Shown here: piece after piece, positions 1 to 8,461 of the stretch | How the letters are laid out: every line of letters begins with the position of its first letter | How positions within the stretch are numbered: the stretch's first letter is position 1 | Origin: Brucella rhizosphaerae | GTDB lineage: Bacteria > Pseudomonadota > Alphaproteobacteria > Rhizobiales > Rhizobiaceae | Assembly: GCF_002252475.1 (NCBI RefSeq) | Contig: NZ_NNRK01000034.1 | Location: 682,001-746,000 of the forward strand | Direction of reading: 5' to 3' | DNA length: 64,000 bases | Notes under the pieces: model-generated | Told to the model about the DNA's origin: nothing | Database searches by the model: none | What the model saw: only the letters and a program-made list of their open reading frames with translations | Made by a program: the position numbers and the translations under genes

Positions 1-213
1 CATTCTGAAAGTCCTCCCCATGCGCTGCACTTTAAATGCAACTCTCTCGTTTTATGCCGATTTTCGTTCCGGGCAACCTAAAATAGCGTTGCTTAGCTGG
101 ATTCATATGTCGCATTGCCGCCTTCTGGCCGCATTATGTGCTAATTTTAGTTATGAACGAGAGCCTTCCCAGCCAAGATGGGAGCTGCTCCAGCGGGAAC
201 GAAAAGGCACTAT
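1..213. other. Upstream flank without a supported gene
   Basis: The first 213 bases carry only short open frames without ribosome-binding sites or recognisable products. The stretch probably contains the promoter of the peptidase gene that starts at 214, but I see no clear -35/-10 pair. Confidence 0.4.
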
Positions 214-1164
214 ATGACGCGCAATACGCTTTATCCGGAAATTCAGCCCTTCAAGGAAGAGATGCTGCAGGTTTCGACATTGCATCGCATCCATGTCGAG
301 CAGTGCGGCAATCCTGATGGTAAACCTGTTGTCATGATTCATGGTGGCCCGGGCGGCGGCATCACGCCAGCCATGCGACGCCTGCATGATCCCGAGAAAT
401 ATCGCATCATCCTTTTCGATCAGCGCGGCTGCGGACGCTCGACGCCACACGCAGAATTGCGCGAGAACACCACCTGGGATCTCGTGGCCGATATGGAGCA
501 CATTCGTGCACATCTCGGCATCGATAAATGGCAGGTTTTCGGTGGTTCATGGGGTTCGACGCTGGGGCTTGCCTATGCTGAAACCCATCCCGAACGGGTG
601 TCGGAAATCATTCTGCGCGGCATTTTCATGGTGCGCCGATTTGAAGTTGAATGGATGTATTCCAACGGGGCGAGCATTATTTTCCCCGATCACTTTGAGG
701 CCTATCAGGAGCATATCCCTGAGGAAGAACGCGGTGATATGATCGCGGCCTATTACAAGCGCCTGACAGACCGTAATCCGCAGGTTCAGCTTGCAGCTGC
801 TCGGCTGTGGGCGCGGTGGGAAGGCTCTGTGCTCTCGGTGCAGCCCGATCCCGCTCGCGTTGATGCCTTTGGCGAAGACCATCACGCCATCGCCTTTGCG
901 CGTATCGAATGCCACTACTTCCAGAACCGTGGTTTTCTTGAAAGCGACGACCAGCTTCTGCGGAATGTCGAACGCATCCGGCAGATTCCGGGCGTCATTG
1001 TCCACGGCCGTTATGATATCTGCACGCCGTTTATTAACGCATGGCAGCTCAAGAAGATGTGGCCGGAAGCTGATCTTAAAATCGTTGAAGACAGCGGTCA
1101 TGCGGTGACAGAACCTGGAATTACCCATGAATTGATCGAAGCAACCAAGCGGTTTGCTGCTTAA
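214..1164 (+). CDS. pip: Proline iminopeptidase
   Basis: This 316-residue cytoplasmic alpha/beta hydrolase (peptidase family S33) removes N-terminal proline from peptides. HGGPGGG near residue 43 forms the oxyanion-hole loop. The DQRGCGRS motif follows near residue 69, and the nucleophile elbow GGSWGS places the catalytic serine at about residue 112. The acid lies in GRYDICTP and the histidine in DSGHAV near the C-terminus. Length matches the family norm of about 315 residues. I chose the ATG at 214 because the family starts close to this point; the open frame runs upstream to 178, but those 12 residues are not family-like. The gene stands alone, and a GC-rich inverted repeat lies just after its stop (about 1175-1198). 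Confidence 0.93.
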   Translation: MTRNTLYPEIQPFKEEMLQVSTLHRIHVEQCGNPDGKPVVMIHGGPGGGITPAMRRLHDPEKYRIILFDQRGCGRSTPHAELRENTTWDLVADMEHIRAHLGIDKWQVFGGSWGSTLGLAYAETHPERVSEIILRGIFMVRRFEVEWMYSNGASIIFPDHFEAYQEHIPEEERGDMIAAYYKRLTDRNPQVQLAAARLWARWEGSVLSVQPDPARVDAFGEDHHAIAFARIECHYFQNRGFLESDDQLLRNVERIRQIPGVIVHGRYDICTPFINAWQLKKMWPEADLKIVEDSGHAVTEPGITHELIEATKRFAA

Positions 1165-1413
1165 GCTTGTTTCCGGAGGCGCATTTTTTGCGTCTCCATC
1201 ACTTAAACATTAGCAAAATCAAAAAAAGGCACATCTAAACGGTGCATTTTGTGTGCTTCATCTTTTCTTTGTGTATTTTCGCCTACAAACTAGGGAGTGA
1301 ACATTTGTGATCCTCCCCGATCCCATCAGTTCATCGTAAAGATTTCATCTGGCGAACCTTATCGCAGCAAAGACGGCCCGGTTTGAGTTCGTGTTCGAGA
1401 GGGATACAGGCTA

Positions 1414-1836
1414 ATGTTGAAAGAGTTCAAGGAATTTGCTCTCAAGGGCAATATGGTCGATCTGGCCATCGGTGTTATCATCGGCGGGGCCTTCGGTACC
1501 CTCGTCAATTCCATCGTCAACGACATCATCATGCCGGTCATCGGTTTGCTGACGGGTGGTATAGATTTCTCCAATATGTATATCCAGCTTGCTGGCGATC
1601 CTAAAGGCACACTGGCTGCGGCCCGTGAAGCCGGTGCGACCATTGCTTACGGCAACTTCGTTACCCTGCTCATCAACTTCCTGATTATTGCCTGGGTTCT
1701 GTTCCTTGTCGTTAAAGGCATGAACAGGCTTAAGAAGAAGGAAGAAGCCAAGCCTGAAGCCGCTGCGGAACTGCCACGCGATGAAGTGCTGCTGGCCGAA
1801 ATCCGCGATCTTCTTGTCAAGCAGAGCAAAGCCTGA
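1414..1836 (+). CDS. mscL: Large-conductance mechanosensitive channel MscL
   Basis: This 140-residue inner-membrane channel opens under extreme membrane tension to release solutes during osmotic downshock. The N-terminal amphipathic segment ([19 protein letters not shown]) runs into transmembrane helix 1 (about 15-45). A periplasmic loop contains the GGIDFSN stretch. Helix 2 (about 75-100, [17 protein letters not shown]) follows, then a charged C-terminal helix that forms the cytoplasmic bundle. All elements are in order and the length is normal. A purine-rich GAGGGATACAGG lies just upstream of the ATG. It is monocistronic, with a terminator at 1861. Confidence 0.96.
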   Translation: MLKEFKEFALKGNMVDLAIGVIIGGAFGTLVNSIVNDIIMPVIGLLTGGIDFSNMYIQLAGDPKGTLAAAREAGATIAYGNFVTLLINFLIIAWVLFLVVKGMNRLKKKEEAKPEAAAELPRDEVLLAEIRDLLVKQSKA

Positions 1837-1860
1837 TTGTTTCGGGAATATTCGACAGAG

Positions 1861-1889
1861 AACGGGGCCTTTATGGCTCCGTTTTTTAT
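1861..1889 (+). terminator. Rho-independent terminator of mscL
   Basis: AACGGGGCC pairs with GGCTCCGTT (one G-T pair) around a TTTAT loop, followed by a run of six T. It lies 24 bases after the mscL stop codon. Confidence 0.85.
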
Positions 1890-2012
1890 TGAACGTGTTT
1901 TGAAAAGCGGGAGCTGATTTGATCCATCAATGCAGTTGATCGGATCATCACAAAATGCCACGTGATTTCATGATTGCTCCTTGCTAAGCAGGTGTAATCA
2001 AAACCGAATTTT

Positions 2013-3191
2013 ATGTGGGAACAAATGACTCTTATCGCCAATCTTCGCCGTGAAGCAGCCCAGTCACCCGAAAGCGGCATTGTTGCCGTTGCCAATCACG
2101 GTCGTGGCAAAGAGGGCCTAATTCCGCTGTGGGTTGGTGAGGGTGATCTGTCCACGCCTGATTTTATCCGTGAGGCAGCCCAGAAGGGCATTGCCGATGG
2201 TGAGACATTCTATACCTGGCAAGCAGGTATTCCTGAACTGCGCGAGGCGCTTGCTCGTTATCATGCGCGCCATTTTCCGCAGACCTTCAAGCCGGAAAAC
2301 TTCTATGTCACAGGTTCGGGCATGCACGCCATCGAGATGGCGCTGAAGGCAACAACGGGTGCAGGCGAAGAGGCAATTTATCTTTCGCCAGCCTGGCCAA
2401 ATTTTGTGGGTGCTGCTGGTCTTGCCGGTGCGGTTCCGGTGCCTGTAGAGCTTGAATTCGGTGCCAATGGCTGGGTGCTTGATCCTGAAAAGATTGCGGC
2501 TGCGATCACCCCACGCACTCGCGCATTGTTCATCAATACGCCGTCCAATCCGACTGGCTGGACGGCAGATCGCGAGACACTGCGTTTTATTCTCGATTTG
2601 GCGCGTGAAAAGGGCATATGGATCATTGCCGACGAGATTTACACCCATTTCTATTATGGCGGTGCGCGCGCGCCGTCCTTCATGGATATTATGGAGCCAG
2701 ACGACCACATCATCTTCGTCAACTCCTTTTCCAAAAACTGGGCGATGACTGGCTGGCGCGTGGGCTGGATGACAGTGCATCCTTCGATCGGCCCTGTCGT
2801 TGAAAATATGATCCAGTATTCCAACTCAGGTGTCGCACAGTTCATGCAGCGCGGAGCGGTCGCAGCACTCGACCATGGCGATGACTTTATTGCCATGCAA
2901 GTCGAGCGCGCACGCACCACACGTGACCGCCTCTGCGCCACTTTGCAGAGCACTGGAAAGGTACGCCTGAGCCCACCACAAGGTGCATTCTATTTGTTCT
3001 TTGGCGTCGATGGTGTGACGAATTCGGTAAAGGCCGCAATCGACATGGTCGATAATGCCAATGTCGGCCTTGCTCCGGGCAGTGCATTCGGGCTTGGCGG
3101 TGAAGGCTACTTCCGCCTTTGTTTCTGCCGCGATCTGCAGCAGATGGATGAATCTGCAACGCGCTTGGTTCGCTGGATCAACAGTCTTTAA
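2013..3191 (+). CDS. PLP-dependent class I/II aminotransferase
   Basis: This 392-residue fold-type I aminotransferase has the usual order of motifs. There is a glycine-rich cofactor segment (VTGSGMHAIEMAL), the NTPSNPTGW substrate and PLP loop, the ADEIYTHFYY aspartate-tyrosine motif and the Schiff-base lysine in SFSKNWAMTGWRVGW. The conserved arginine that binds the substrate carboxylate lies in YFRLCF near the end. The motifs fit the aspartate/aromatic aminotransferase superfamily, but the substrate cannot be assigned from sequence. ATG codons at 2013 and 2025 are both possible starts; neither has a strong ribosome site. It is followed by a hairpin shared with hemA, which converges on it. 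Confidence 0.9.
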   Translation: MWEQMTLIANLRREAAQSPESGIVAVANHGRGKEGLIPLWVGEGDLSTPDFIREAAQKGIADGETFYTWQAGIPELREALARYHARHFPQTFKPENFYVTGSGMHAIEMALKATTGAGEEAIYLSPAWPNFVGAAGLAGAVPVPVELEFGANGWVLDPEKIAAAITPRTRALFINTPSNPTGWTADRETLRFILDLAREKGIWIIADEIYTHFYYGGARAPSFMDIMEPDDHIIFVNSFSKNWAMTGWRVGWMTVHPSIGPVVENMIQYSNSGVAQFMQRGAVAALDHGDDFIAMQVERARTTRDRLCATLQSTGKVRLSPPQGAFYLFFGVDGVTNSVKAAIDMVDNANVGLAPGSAFGLGGEGYFRLCFCRDLQQMDESATRLVRWINSL

Positions 3192-3220
3192 AAATGAAAA
3201 AGGCCGGTGAAAACCGGCCT
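3190..3220. terminator. Hairpin between aminotransferase and hemA
   Basis: AGGCCGGT pairs perfectly with ACCGGCCT around GAAA. The T-rich tract lies on the minus-strand side, so it terminates hemA best; it sits between two convergent stop codons and may serve both. Confidence 0.8.
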
Positions 3221-3247
3221 CTCTTCAATTCTGTTGAGCTGAGTTTA

Positions 3248-4525
3248 TCAGCCGCCAGCTTTTGATACCATCAGCGGAATAATGCGGTCAGAATTTGCGA
3301 CTTTCGGCGCATCCGGTTCAGCAAACGGAATGCCAAGCGTATTCCATACTTCCAAGAGCGCATCCTTGAGGCCGTCAATCAGCACATCGTCATGCAATGG
3401 CGATGGTGTGATGCGAAGACGCTCTGTGCCGCGCGGCACGGTCGGATAGTTGATCGGCTGGATATAGATGCCATGTACGTCGAGAAGACGGTCGCTGGCT
3501 TTCTTGCACAGTTCCGGATCACCAACCAGAATTGGTACGATGTGGGTTTCCGACGGCATGACCGGGAAACCGGCAGCCGACAGAACATCTTTGGCGCGCT
3601 GCGACTGGCGCTGCTGGCCATCGCGCTCGACCTGCGAAACCTTCAGGTGACGGATCGCAGCGGTAGCGGAAGCGGCAACTGCCGGCGGAAGTGATGTCGT
3701 GAAGATGAAGCCCGGTGCGTAGGAACGAACGGCATCAACGATGGCGCGTGAACCTGTGATATAACCGCCCAGCGCGCCGAATGCTTTTGCGAGCGTGCCT
3801 TCGATAATATCCATGCGGTGCGCAAGGCCATCGCGTTCAGTGATACCGCCGCCGCGCACGCCATACATGCCAACAGCATGAACTTCATCGATATAGGTCA
3901 TGGCGTTATATTTGTCGGCCAGATCAGCAATCTTCTCGATCGGCGCAATATCGCCATCCATCGAATAGACGGATTCAAATACAATCAGCTTGGCGCGGGA
4001 GTGATCCGCAGCCTTAAGAAGCTGCTCAAGATGCTCGACGTCATTGTGGCGGAAAATCTTCTTCTCTGCACCCGAACGACGCACACCTTCGATCATTGAG
4101 GCGTGGTTCAGCTCGTCAGAAAGGATCAGGCAGTTTGGAAGCAAACGTGCAATGGTCGAAATCGAAGCTTCGTTGGACACAAAACCGGACGTGAAGACGA
4201 GGCCAGCTTCCTTGCCATGCAGGTCAGCAAGTTCGGCTTCAAGTTCTACGAGGGGGTGGTTGTTGCCCGAAATATTGCGCGTTCCGCCTGCGCCGGAGCC
4301 AGTGCTGTTGGCCGTATCGCACATCGCCTGAATGACATCTGGATGGTGTCCCATGCCCAGATAGTCGTTCGAGCACCAGACGGTGATCTCACGTGCAATA
4401 CCATTGTTGCGCCAGGTAGCTCGGGGGAAACGTCCAACAATGCGTTCTAGATCAGCAAAAACGCGGTAACGCTTCTCGGCGTGCAGCTGGTCGATCGCTT
4501 CTTCAAAAAACCGGCGATAGTCCAT
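3248..4525 (-). CDS. hemA: 5-aminolevulinate synthase
   Basis: This 425-residue enzyme condenses glycine with succinyl-CoA to 5-aminolevulinate, the first step of haem synthesis by the Shemin (C4) pathway of alphaproteobacteria. It begins [14 protein letters not shown], as in the family. It carries the glycine-binding [12 protein letters not shown] region, the [10 protein letters not shown] segment with the PLP-pyridine aspartate, and the PLP lysine in [16 protein letters not shown] sits 8 bases ahead of the ATG. The upstream region contains a perfect FNR/FixK-type palindrome at 4619-4632, so expression probably rises under low oxygen, in step with the cbb3 oxidase genes later in the window. 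Confidence 0.97.
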   Translation of the reverse strand: MDYRRFFEEAIDQLHAEKRYRVFADLERIVGRFPRATWRNNGIAREITVWCSNDYLGMGHHPDVIQAMCDTANSTGSGAGGTRNISGNNHPLVELEAELADLHGKEAGLVFTSGFVSNEASISTIARLLPNCLILSDELNHASMIEGVRRSGAEKKIFRHNDVEHLEQLLKAADHSRAKLIVFESVYSMDGDIAPIEKIADLADKYNAMTYIDEVHAVGMYGVRGGGITERDGLAHRMDIIEGTLAKAFGALGGYITGSRAIVDAVRSYAPGFIFTTSLPPAVAASATAAIRHLKVSQVERDGQQRQSQRAKDVLSAAGFPVMPSETHIVPILVGDPELCKKASDRLLDVHGIYIQPINYPTVPRGTERLRITPSPLHDDVLIDGLKDALLEVWNTLGIPFAEPDAPKVANSDRIIPLMVSKAGG

Positions 4526-4618
4526 TATACGCTCCTTGTTAATGCTCTAGTACCGCTTTTACTTATCTGCGTCCATGGCGCAATGACGGGCAATTTGCCA
4601 CGCTTTCGTGAAGCTGCA

Positions 4619-4632
4619 TTGATTAAAATCAA
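4619..4632. promoter_or_regulatory. FNR/FixK-type box upstream of hemA
   Basis: TTGATTAAAATCAA matches TTGAT-N4-ATCAA perfectly, the consensus of FNR/FnrN/FixK regulators. It is centred about 100 bases upstream of the hemA start codon. The same sequence type occurs ahead of ccoN at 56999. Confidence 0.8.
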
Positions 4633-4670
4633 CCCAATAGCCAGTTTCAGTATGTAAACAAAAACTTTGG

Positions 4671-5381
4671 CTAACGCGTCATAAGGCGGAAGATGAATTT
4701 TGGTGCCAGATCCCTGCGGCGCACATAAACGCGGGGCATGCCGAAAGGATCGTCGCCTGCACGCGCTCGTGCATGTACGGTGGTCGTTGCCGTTTCAAAG
4801 CCAGCATCGCGGCACATGTCACGATGAACTTGGTGATTCCCGCCATAGGGATAGGCGAAATTGGTCACGGCTGATCCAAGCATATCTTCAAGCATGGTCT
4901 TGGATTGTGCAATCTGCCGGCGAGCTTCCTCTTCCGAGGTCTTTTCCAGATTAACATGATCGAGCGTATGCGCGCCGACCTCATGACCAAGGGCCGCCCA
5001 TTCACGCATCTGCGTTATCGACATGCAGGGTGTTAACGGAACACCCATTGCCTGATCCCAGACATTGCTACCGCCGACCTGATTTGCGACGAAGTAATTG
5101 GTTGCGGTAAAGCCGAATTCCGAGAGAACCGGCAGGGCGTTCTCGTAATTGTTGAGAAACCCGTCATCGAAGGTGATAACGGCAACCTTTCCCGTCTTCT
5201 CGCCCTTGATATAAGGCATCGCGTCACGCAACGACAGGCCCTGATAGCCAAGTCGCTTCAGCCATGCCATCTGGCTGCGAAACTTGTCCGGATGAACCCA
5301 AAGACCGCGAAACGGAATCTTCTTGTGCGGCAGGGGCGCAATCTGATGATAAAGAAGAACAGGGATCGCCATTTGTCTCAC
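4671..5381 (-). CDS. Polysaccharide deacetylase (NodB-like, CE4)
   Basis: This 236-residue protein has the NodB/CE4 deacetylase fold. The catalytic aspartates lie in the TFDDGF motif near residue 70. The metal-binding histidine pair lies in GAHTLDH, and the FAYPYGG motif 3 follows. There is no obvious signal peptide, so it may act in the cytoplasm or at the inner membrane face on a lipid-linked sugar. The frame starts with GTG at 5381, which overlaps the stop of the preceding gene as GTGA, a typical translational-coupling junction; an ATG at 5372 is the alternative. Its neighbour is a GT25-like transferase, suggesting a role in lipopolysaccharide or surface-glycan decoration. Substrate unknown. 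Confidence 0.85.
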   Translation of the reverse strand: MRQMAIPVLLYHQIAPLPHKKIPFRGLWVHPDKFRSQMAWLKRLGYQGLSLRDAMPYIKGEKTGKVAVITFDDGFLNNYENALPVLSEFGFTATNYFVANQVGGSNVWDQAMGVPLTPCMSITQMREWAALGHEVGAHTLDHVNLEKTSEEEARRQIAQSKTMLEDMLGSAVTNFAYPYGGNHQVHRDMCRDAGFETATTTVHARARAGDDPFGMPRVYVRRRDLAPKFIFRLMTR

Positions 5382-6103
5382 TTCGATCTTGAGGAGAAAC
5401 TGCGCACCCGCATACGGTAGATTGGTCGCAGGATTTCCCGTTTAAGCTTGTCTGAAAAAGACTTCTTGTGCTGAATGGTCGTCCCTCCAAGCTGGGCTGA
5501 AATTTCTTTCACACCTCCGGGAATGACGGCGAGCGGCTGCAAGTCAGTTACCCACCGCATCTGAACCATTGTGTCGACCGGGCGGTCAAACTGTTCGGTC
5601 ATAGCAAGCAGCTTTTTTGCCGCGTCGAAGCTTACAAGCTGTGCGACCATGCCAAGCCCAATCGGATTGGGGATAATGATGCGCACCTGATTGTTGCGAA
5701 ACACTTCGCGGCCGATCTCGCGGTCATCGCGGAACGTAAAGCGCACGAAGCTGCCAGGCTCGAAATGATTGCTGACCGCATGAAATGCAGCGCTGAAAAC
5801 ATCGTTCAGTTCGATATCGTCTTCAATGACGAAGCCAGCTTCAAGCTGTTGGTCGACGATGGCCTGCCAGGCTTTGCGGTGAGACAAGAAACATGCAATC
5901 TCGTTCTTGCTCAGCTCAAACGGATAGCGTGGCGCATGGAGCTTGCGCCGGTACACGCGTTTGATGTCCGCGTCTGAAAGATTGCGGCTGTCAACAGCGT
6001 CGATTACTTCTGCTGTGACAGGCAATTCGTGAATGAGCTTTTCCACTTGCGGCTTGCGGTCAGCCGCGCGCGATAAATGTATGATGAAAGCCTTGATGTT
6101 CAT
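5378..6103 (-). CDS. Glycosyltransferase family 25-like protein
   Basis: This protein of about 241 residues starts with MNIKAFIIHLSRAADRKP, the N-terminal signature of family 25 (LPS biosynthesis / LgtB-LpsA type) glycosyltransferases. It also has the LSKNEIACFLSHRKAW motif and an acidic VIEDDIEL motif, typical of nucleotide-sugar and metal binding. GT25 enzymes usually add galactose to lipooligosaccharide, but the donor cannot be told from sequence. I placed the start at 6103, where family similarity begins; the frame is open to 6139. It is translationally coupled to the downstream deacetylase through a 4-base overlap. Its C-terminal tail is rich in arginine and lysine. Confidence 0.85.
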   Translation of the reverse strand: MNIKAFIIHLSRAADRKPQVEKLIHELPVTAEVIDAVDSRNLSDADIKRVYRRKLHAPRYPFELSKNEIACFLSHRKAWQAIVDQQLEAGFVIEDDIELNDVFSAAFHAVSNHFEPGSFVRFTFRDDREIGREVFRNNQVRIIIPNPIGLGMVAQLVSFDAAKKLLAMTEQFDRPVDTMVQMRWVTDLQPLAVIPGGVKEISAQLGGTTIQHKKSFSDKLKREILRPIYRMRVRSFSSRSK

Positions 6104-6188
6104 GTAAAACCTGAGCGCGCAAAAAGTAATTTCAGCCAATGCGGCGTTCTATATCTGCTATGCGTCTCATTTTCGCAAGTCACACTTA

Positions 6189-6803
6189 TTAGCTTACTTT
6201 ATGTAGAAGTCCTGCGGCGACTTTTTCTTCAATCCACTTTCGTTCGGCATCCCAGTCATGACGCTTCCAGCCTTCCCAGCTGAAACCACAAATTTTGATA
6301 TCCCAGTCGGGTAAGGAATATTTGCGCAAGACCAGCCAGATGCCGAAGAAGCCAGTGCTGGGGAACACCTTTTTCATCTGATCCGGGCCTATGCCAAGCT
6401 CGTCGCAAACCGCAAAATAATCCTGCGACGGCATGATGCGGATTTTTTTACCGGCCCGGCCGAAATAGTCGATTGCCTCATTGGTCCAGTCGGCGCGACG
6501 ACCCTTGAGCCTTGAGAGGAAATTCGGGTGATGGTGAAACCGTTTTATGATGCTGGGGTGGAAGGCAAACAGCACTTCCGGTGTATTGCGAACAATTTCC
6601 GAACTGATGAAGGTTGGTTCCTTGATCCACTGTTCCATCTGCTTGCTCGATGTGGCGAGCATCAGCATGTCGGTCTTTGTGCCACTCATGCCGGTAGAGA
6701 CACGTGGTTCGTTAAAACGCAGTACAAGATCGGCAGCGTCAATTTCAGCAGACAAGTCACGATCAAGGGGACCGTTCCCGACTATAAATATCGTTTTGTT
6801 CAT
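6189..6803 (-). CDS. Glycosyltransferase family 29 (sialyltransferase)-like protein
   Basis: This 204-residue protein opens with KTIFIVGNGPLDRDLS and continues with ADLVLRFNEP. A VGNGP loop followed by a VxRFN motif is the L-motif pattern of family 29 sialyltransferase-like proteins. A second motif, STGFFGIWLVLRK, corresponds to the S-motif that binds CMP-sugar. Some rhizobial relatives carry a legacy annotation as urease operon accessory proteins, which I do not think describes function. It lies upstream of, and in the same direction as, the GT25-deacetylase pair. About 85 bases separate it from the GT25 start, so co-transcription is possible. Donor and acceptor are unknown. Confidence 0.65.
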   Translation of the reverse strand: MNKTIFIVGNGPLDRDLSAEIDAADLVLRFNEPRVSTGMSGTKTDMLMLATSSKQMEQWIKEPTFISSEIVRNTPEVLFAFHPSIIKRFHHHPNFLSRLKGRRADWTNEAIDYFGRAGKKIRIMPSQDYFAVCDELGIGPDQMKKVFPSTGFFGIWLVLRKYSLPDWDIKICGFSWEGWKRHDWDAERKWIEEKVAAGLLHKVS

Positions 6804-7102
6804 AAGATGAGGAATCTTGTCCTGTTAAGCGAGATAAATAGATTTAATTAAAATGAGAACATTACAAGTTTCTAAACCGTTCCCGCTTGCTGTGAGGCAC
6901 GTTTTTACGATCACTTTTGTCGTGCAAGTTATCGAACTACGTTACCGATGGGTATCTCTCAAGCTAGCAGGTTTGGCATTGCAGCCATGCAGTTTATGCA
7001 CTTCTCAAAACGATTAAAAAGGCGGAAGCTCCATGTTGGGAGGAAGGTAAAGAAGCACAGCGCATCCTAAATGAGGTGCGCGGCAAATAAGGGGATACCA
7101 CC
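6804..7102. other. Intergenic stretch, no gene seen
   Basis: This 299-base gap separates the divergent GT29-like and DUF1127 genes and should contain both promoters. One open frame ends in TAA at 7090 but has no start codon or ribosome site. A purine-rich GGGAGGAAGG lies at about 7038 without a suitable start behind it. I see no RNA-like structure. Confidence 0.4.
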
Positions 7103-7252
7103 ATGAACCACCTTCGTACCCAGTTTTCCCGTTGGATGCAGTACCGCGAAAATCTGCGCGAACTCAGTGATTGCAGCGACCGCGAACTTTATGATCTCGG
7201 GCTGTCACGCGGTGATATTCATCGCGTTGCGCGCGAAGCAGCTTTCGCCTGA
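7103..7252 (+). CDS. DUF1127 mini-protein
   Basis: This 49-residue protein matches the DUF1127 (YjiS-like) pattern: an arginine-rich N-terminal helix (RTQFSRWMQYRENLREL), then LSDCSDRELYDLGLSRGDI and a short tail. GGGGAT lies about 8 bases before the ATG. DUF1127 proteins are small, basic and abundant in alphaproteobacteria. In Rhodobacter, CcaF1 of this family binds RNA and affects maturation of the CcsR small RNAs, while others in Agrobacterium affect phosphate and RNA metabolism. The αr14-like RNA at 9811 makes an RNA-related role worth testing here. A perfect hairpin overlaps the stop codon. Confidence 0.88.
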   Translation: MNHLRTQFSRWMQYRENLRELSDCSDRELYDLGLSRGDIHRVAREAAFA

Positions 7253-7266
7253 TTTCTCAGGCGAAA
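7243..7266 (+). terminator. Hairpin overlapping the DUF1127 stop codon
   Basis: TTTCGCCTGA pairs perfectly over 10 bases with TCAGGCGAAA around a TTTC loop; the TGA stop lies in the ascending arm. The following bases (TTCTTCC) are only weakly T-rich, so this could terminate transcription or protect the 3' end of a short mRNA. Confidence 0.55.
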
Positions 7267-7289
7267 TTCTTCCACGAAGTTTGCAGATT

Positions 7290-7475
7290 TCAAACCTCAC
7301 CTGGCCGTTTAAAGCGGATGTGGATGTTGTCATCTGCAAGATCAAAACCAGCATAGTTGCGCTGGAAGGCGATGAGGGCATCATTGACGCCCTTTGAATA
7401 ATCGTCTTCCTGCACTTCAACGTGATGCCGGTAAATGATCCTATCGTCTTTATAGAATATAACCTGACCTTCCAT
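7290..7475 (-). CDS. Small conserved-looking protein of unknown function
   Basis: This 61-residue acidic protein has no family I recognise. It reads like a compact soluble domain with a beta-hairpin start (GQVIFYKDDRIIYRHHVEV) and a helix (GVNDALIAFQRNYAGF). Support for it being real is a strong Shine-Dalgarno (GAGGAGG) placed about 6 bases before the ATG, and amino-acid composition typical of a protein rather than a shadow frame. It converges on the DUF1127 gene, with 37 bases between stops. Confidence 0.65.
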   Translation of the reverse strand: MEGQVIFYKDDRIIYRHHVEVQEDDYSKGVNDALIAFQRNYAGFDLADDNIHIRFKRPGEV

Positions 7476-7569
7476 GATGGCCTCCTCTTAAAGCCGTATG
7501 GGTGATGGGCGCTGTAGAGCTCCCTTTATGTCGGTGTATTCAATTGAGATAGGCGAGTGGTTGCTTGTT

Positions 7570-8460
7570 TCAAGCCTTGTCGCGGGTGTTTTCATGCTTG
7601 CACAGTGCGAGCCAGGCCCTTGCGGCGTGGGATAAAAAAGCACCTTTTCGCCAGATCAGCGCCATATCCCAGTTTACCTCCGCACCTTTGATTTTATGGA
7701 TGCGGACATCGGGATGCTTGCGCTGTTCGGCAATCATTTGCGGCAGAAAACCGACACCCATGCCAGCGGCTACCAGTTCGACGATAAAATCGATCTGGCT
7801 GGAACGCATGGCGATCTGTGGGGACAATCCGTGCTGATGACATGCATCGAGAATGATGTGATTGAGGGCAAAACCGCTTTCAAAGAGAATGAACGGCAAA
7901 CTGGCGATGTTGCGCAAAAGGATGCCGTCATCATCGGTGAAAGTATGGGTGGCGGGAAGCAGGGCCACGACCGGCTCACAACGAACCGCCTGCCACTCGA
8001 AACTGCTTTCATCGGAAAGAAGAGAAGCAGCCAGTTCGATATCACCTGCAAGAAGCAATTCTTCCAGTCGTTTGCTGCCATGTTCGACAAGCTGAATGTC
8101 GATCTCAGGGTAGAGCTTGGTGAAAGCAGCAAAAACCGGGGCGAACAGCACACTCGAACCGATGGGCGGCAATCCAAGGCGCAAAAGACCGCGCTTCAGG
8201 CCGCGCAGCTCGCCAAGCTCGGTGAGCATGTCGTCTTTTTCCGTCAGCATGCTCAATGCGCGCCGATAGACGATTTCACCTGCGCTGGTCAGACGGGGAG
8301 GGCTGGCTTCACGGTCAAGCAGAATGAGCTCGAGTTCGTCTTCGAGCTGCCGCACCGTCTTACTGACGGTGGATTGTGTGGCATTGATCGTGCGGGCTGC
8401 AGCCGAAAAGCCACCCTGTCGCACCACTTCCACGAAAGCCTGAAAGCTGCGTAAGTTCAT
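7570..8460 (-). CDS. LysR-family transcriptional regulator (CidR-like)
   Basis: This 296-residue LysR regulator has an N-terminal winged helix-turn-helix (residues 1-60; FSAAARTINATQSTVSKTVRQLE) and a C-terminal periplasmic-binding-like effector domain. It is divergent from lrgA-lrgB. In Gram-positive bacteria LysR-type CidR controls cid/lrg genes in response to acetate or overflow metabolism, so control of the adjacent pair is the natural inference. A perfect ATTC-N7-GAAT dyad, the LysR-box form of T-N11-A, lies 2 bases upstream of its ATG, consistent with autoregulation and control of lrgAB. Confidence 0.9.
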   Translation of the reverse strand: MNLRSFQAFVEVVRQGGFSAAARTINATQSTVSKTVRQLEDELELILLDREASPPRLTSAGEIVYRRALSMLTEKDDMLTELGELRGLKRGLLRLGLPPIGSSVLFAPVFAAFTKLYPEIDIQLVEHGSKRLEELLLAGDIELAASLLSDESSFEWQAVRCEPVVALLPATHTFTDDDGILLRNIASLPFILFESGFALNHIILDACHQHGLSPQIAMRSSQIDFIVELVAAGMGVGFLPQMIAEQRKHPDVRIHKIKGAEVNWDMALIWRKGAFLSHAARAWLALCKHENTRDKA

Positions 8461-8461
8461 A

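Noticed and set aside
1175-1198. GGAGGCGCA/TGCGTCTCC hairpin after pip as a terminator
   Set aside because: The T run is in the loop and no T tract follows on the plus strand, so it is not a convincing Rho-independent terminator.
6189-6803. Urease accessory protein
   Set aside because: This legacy name exists for relatives, but there is no urease gene here and the visible motifs fit a GT29-like protein better.
7021-7090. Short frame ending just before the DUF1127 gene
   Set aside because: It has no start codon in frame after the preceding stop and no ribosome site.
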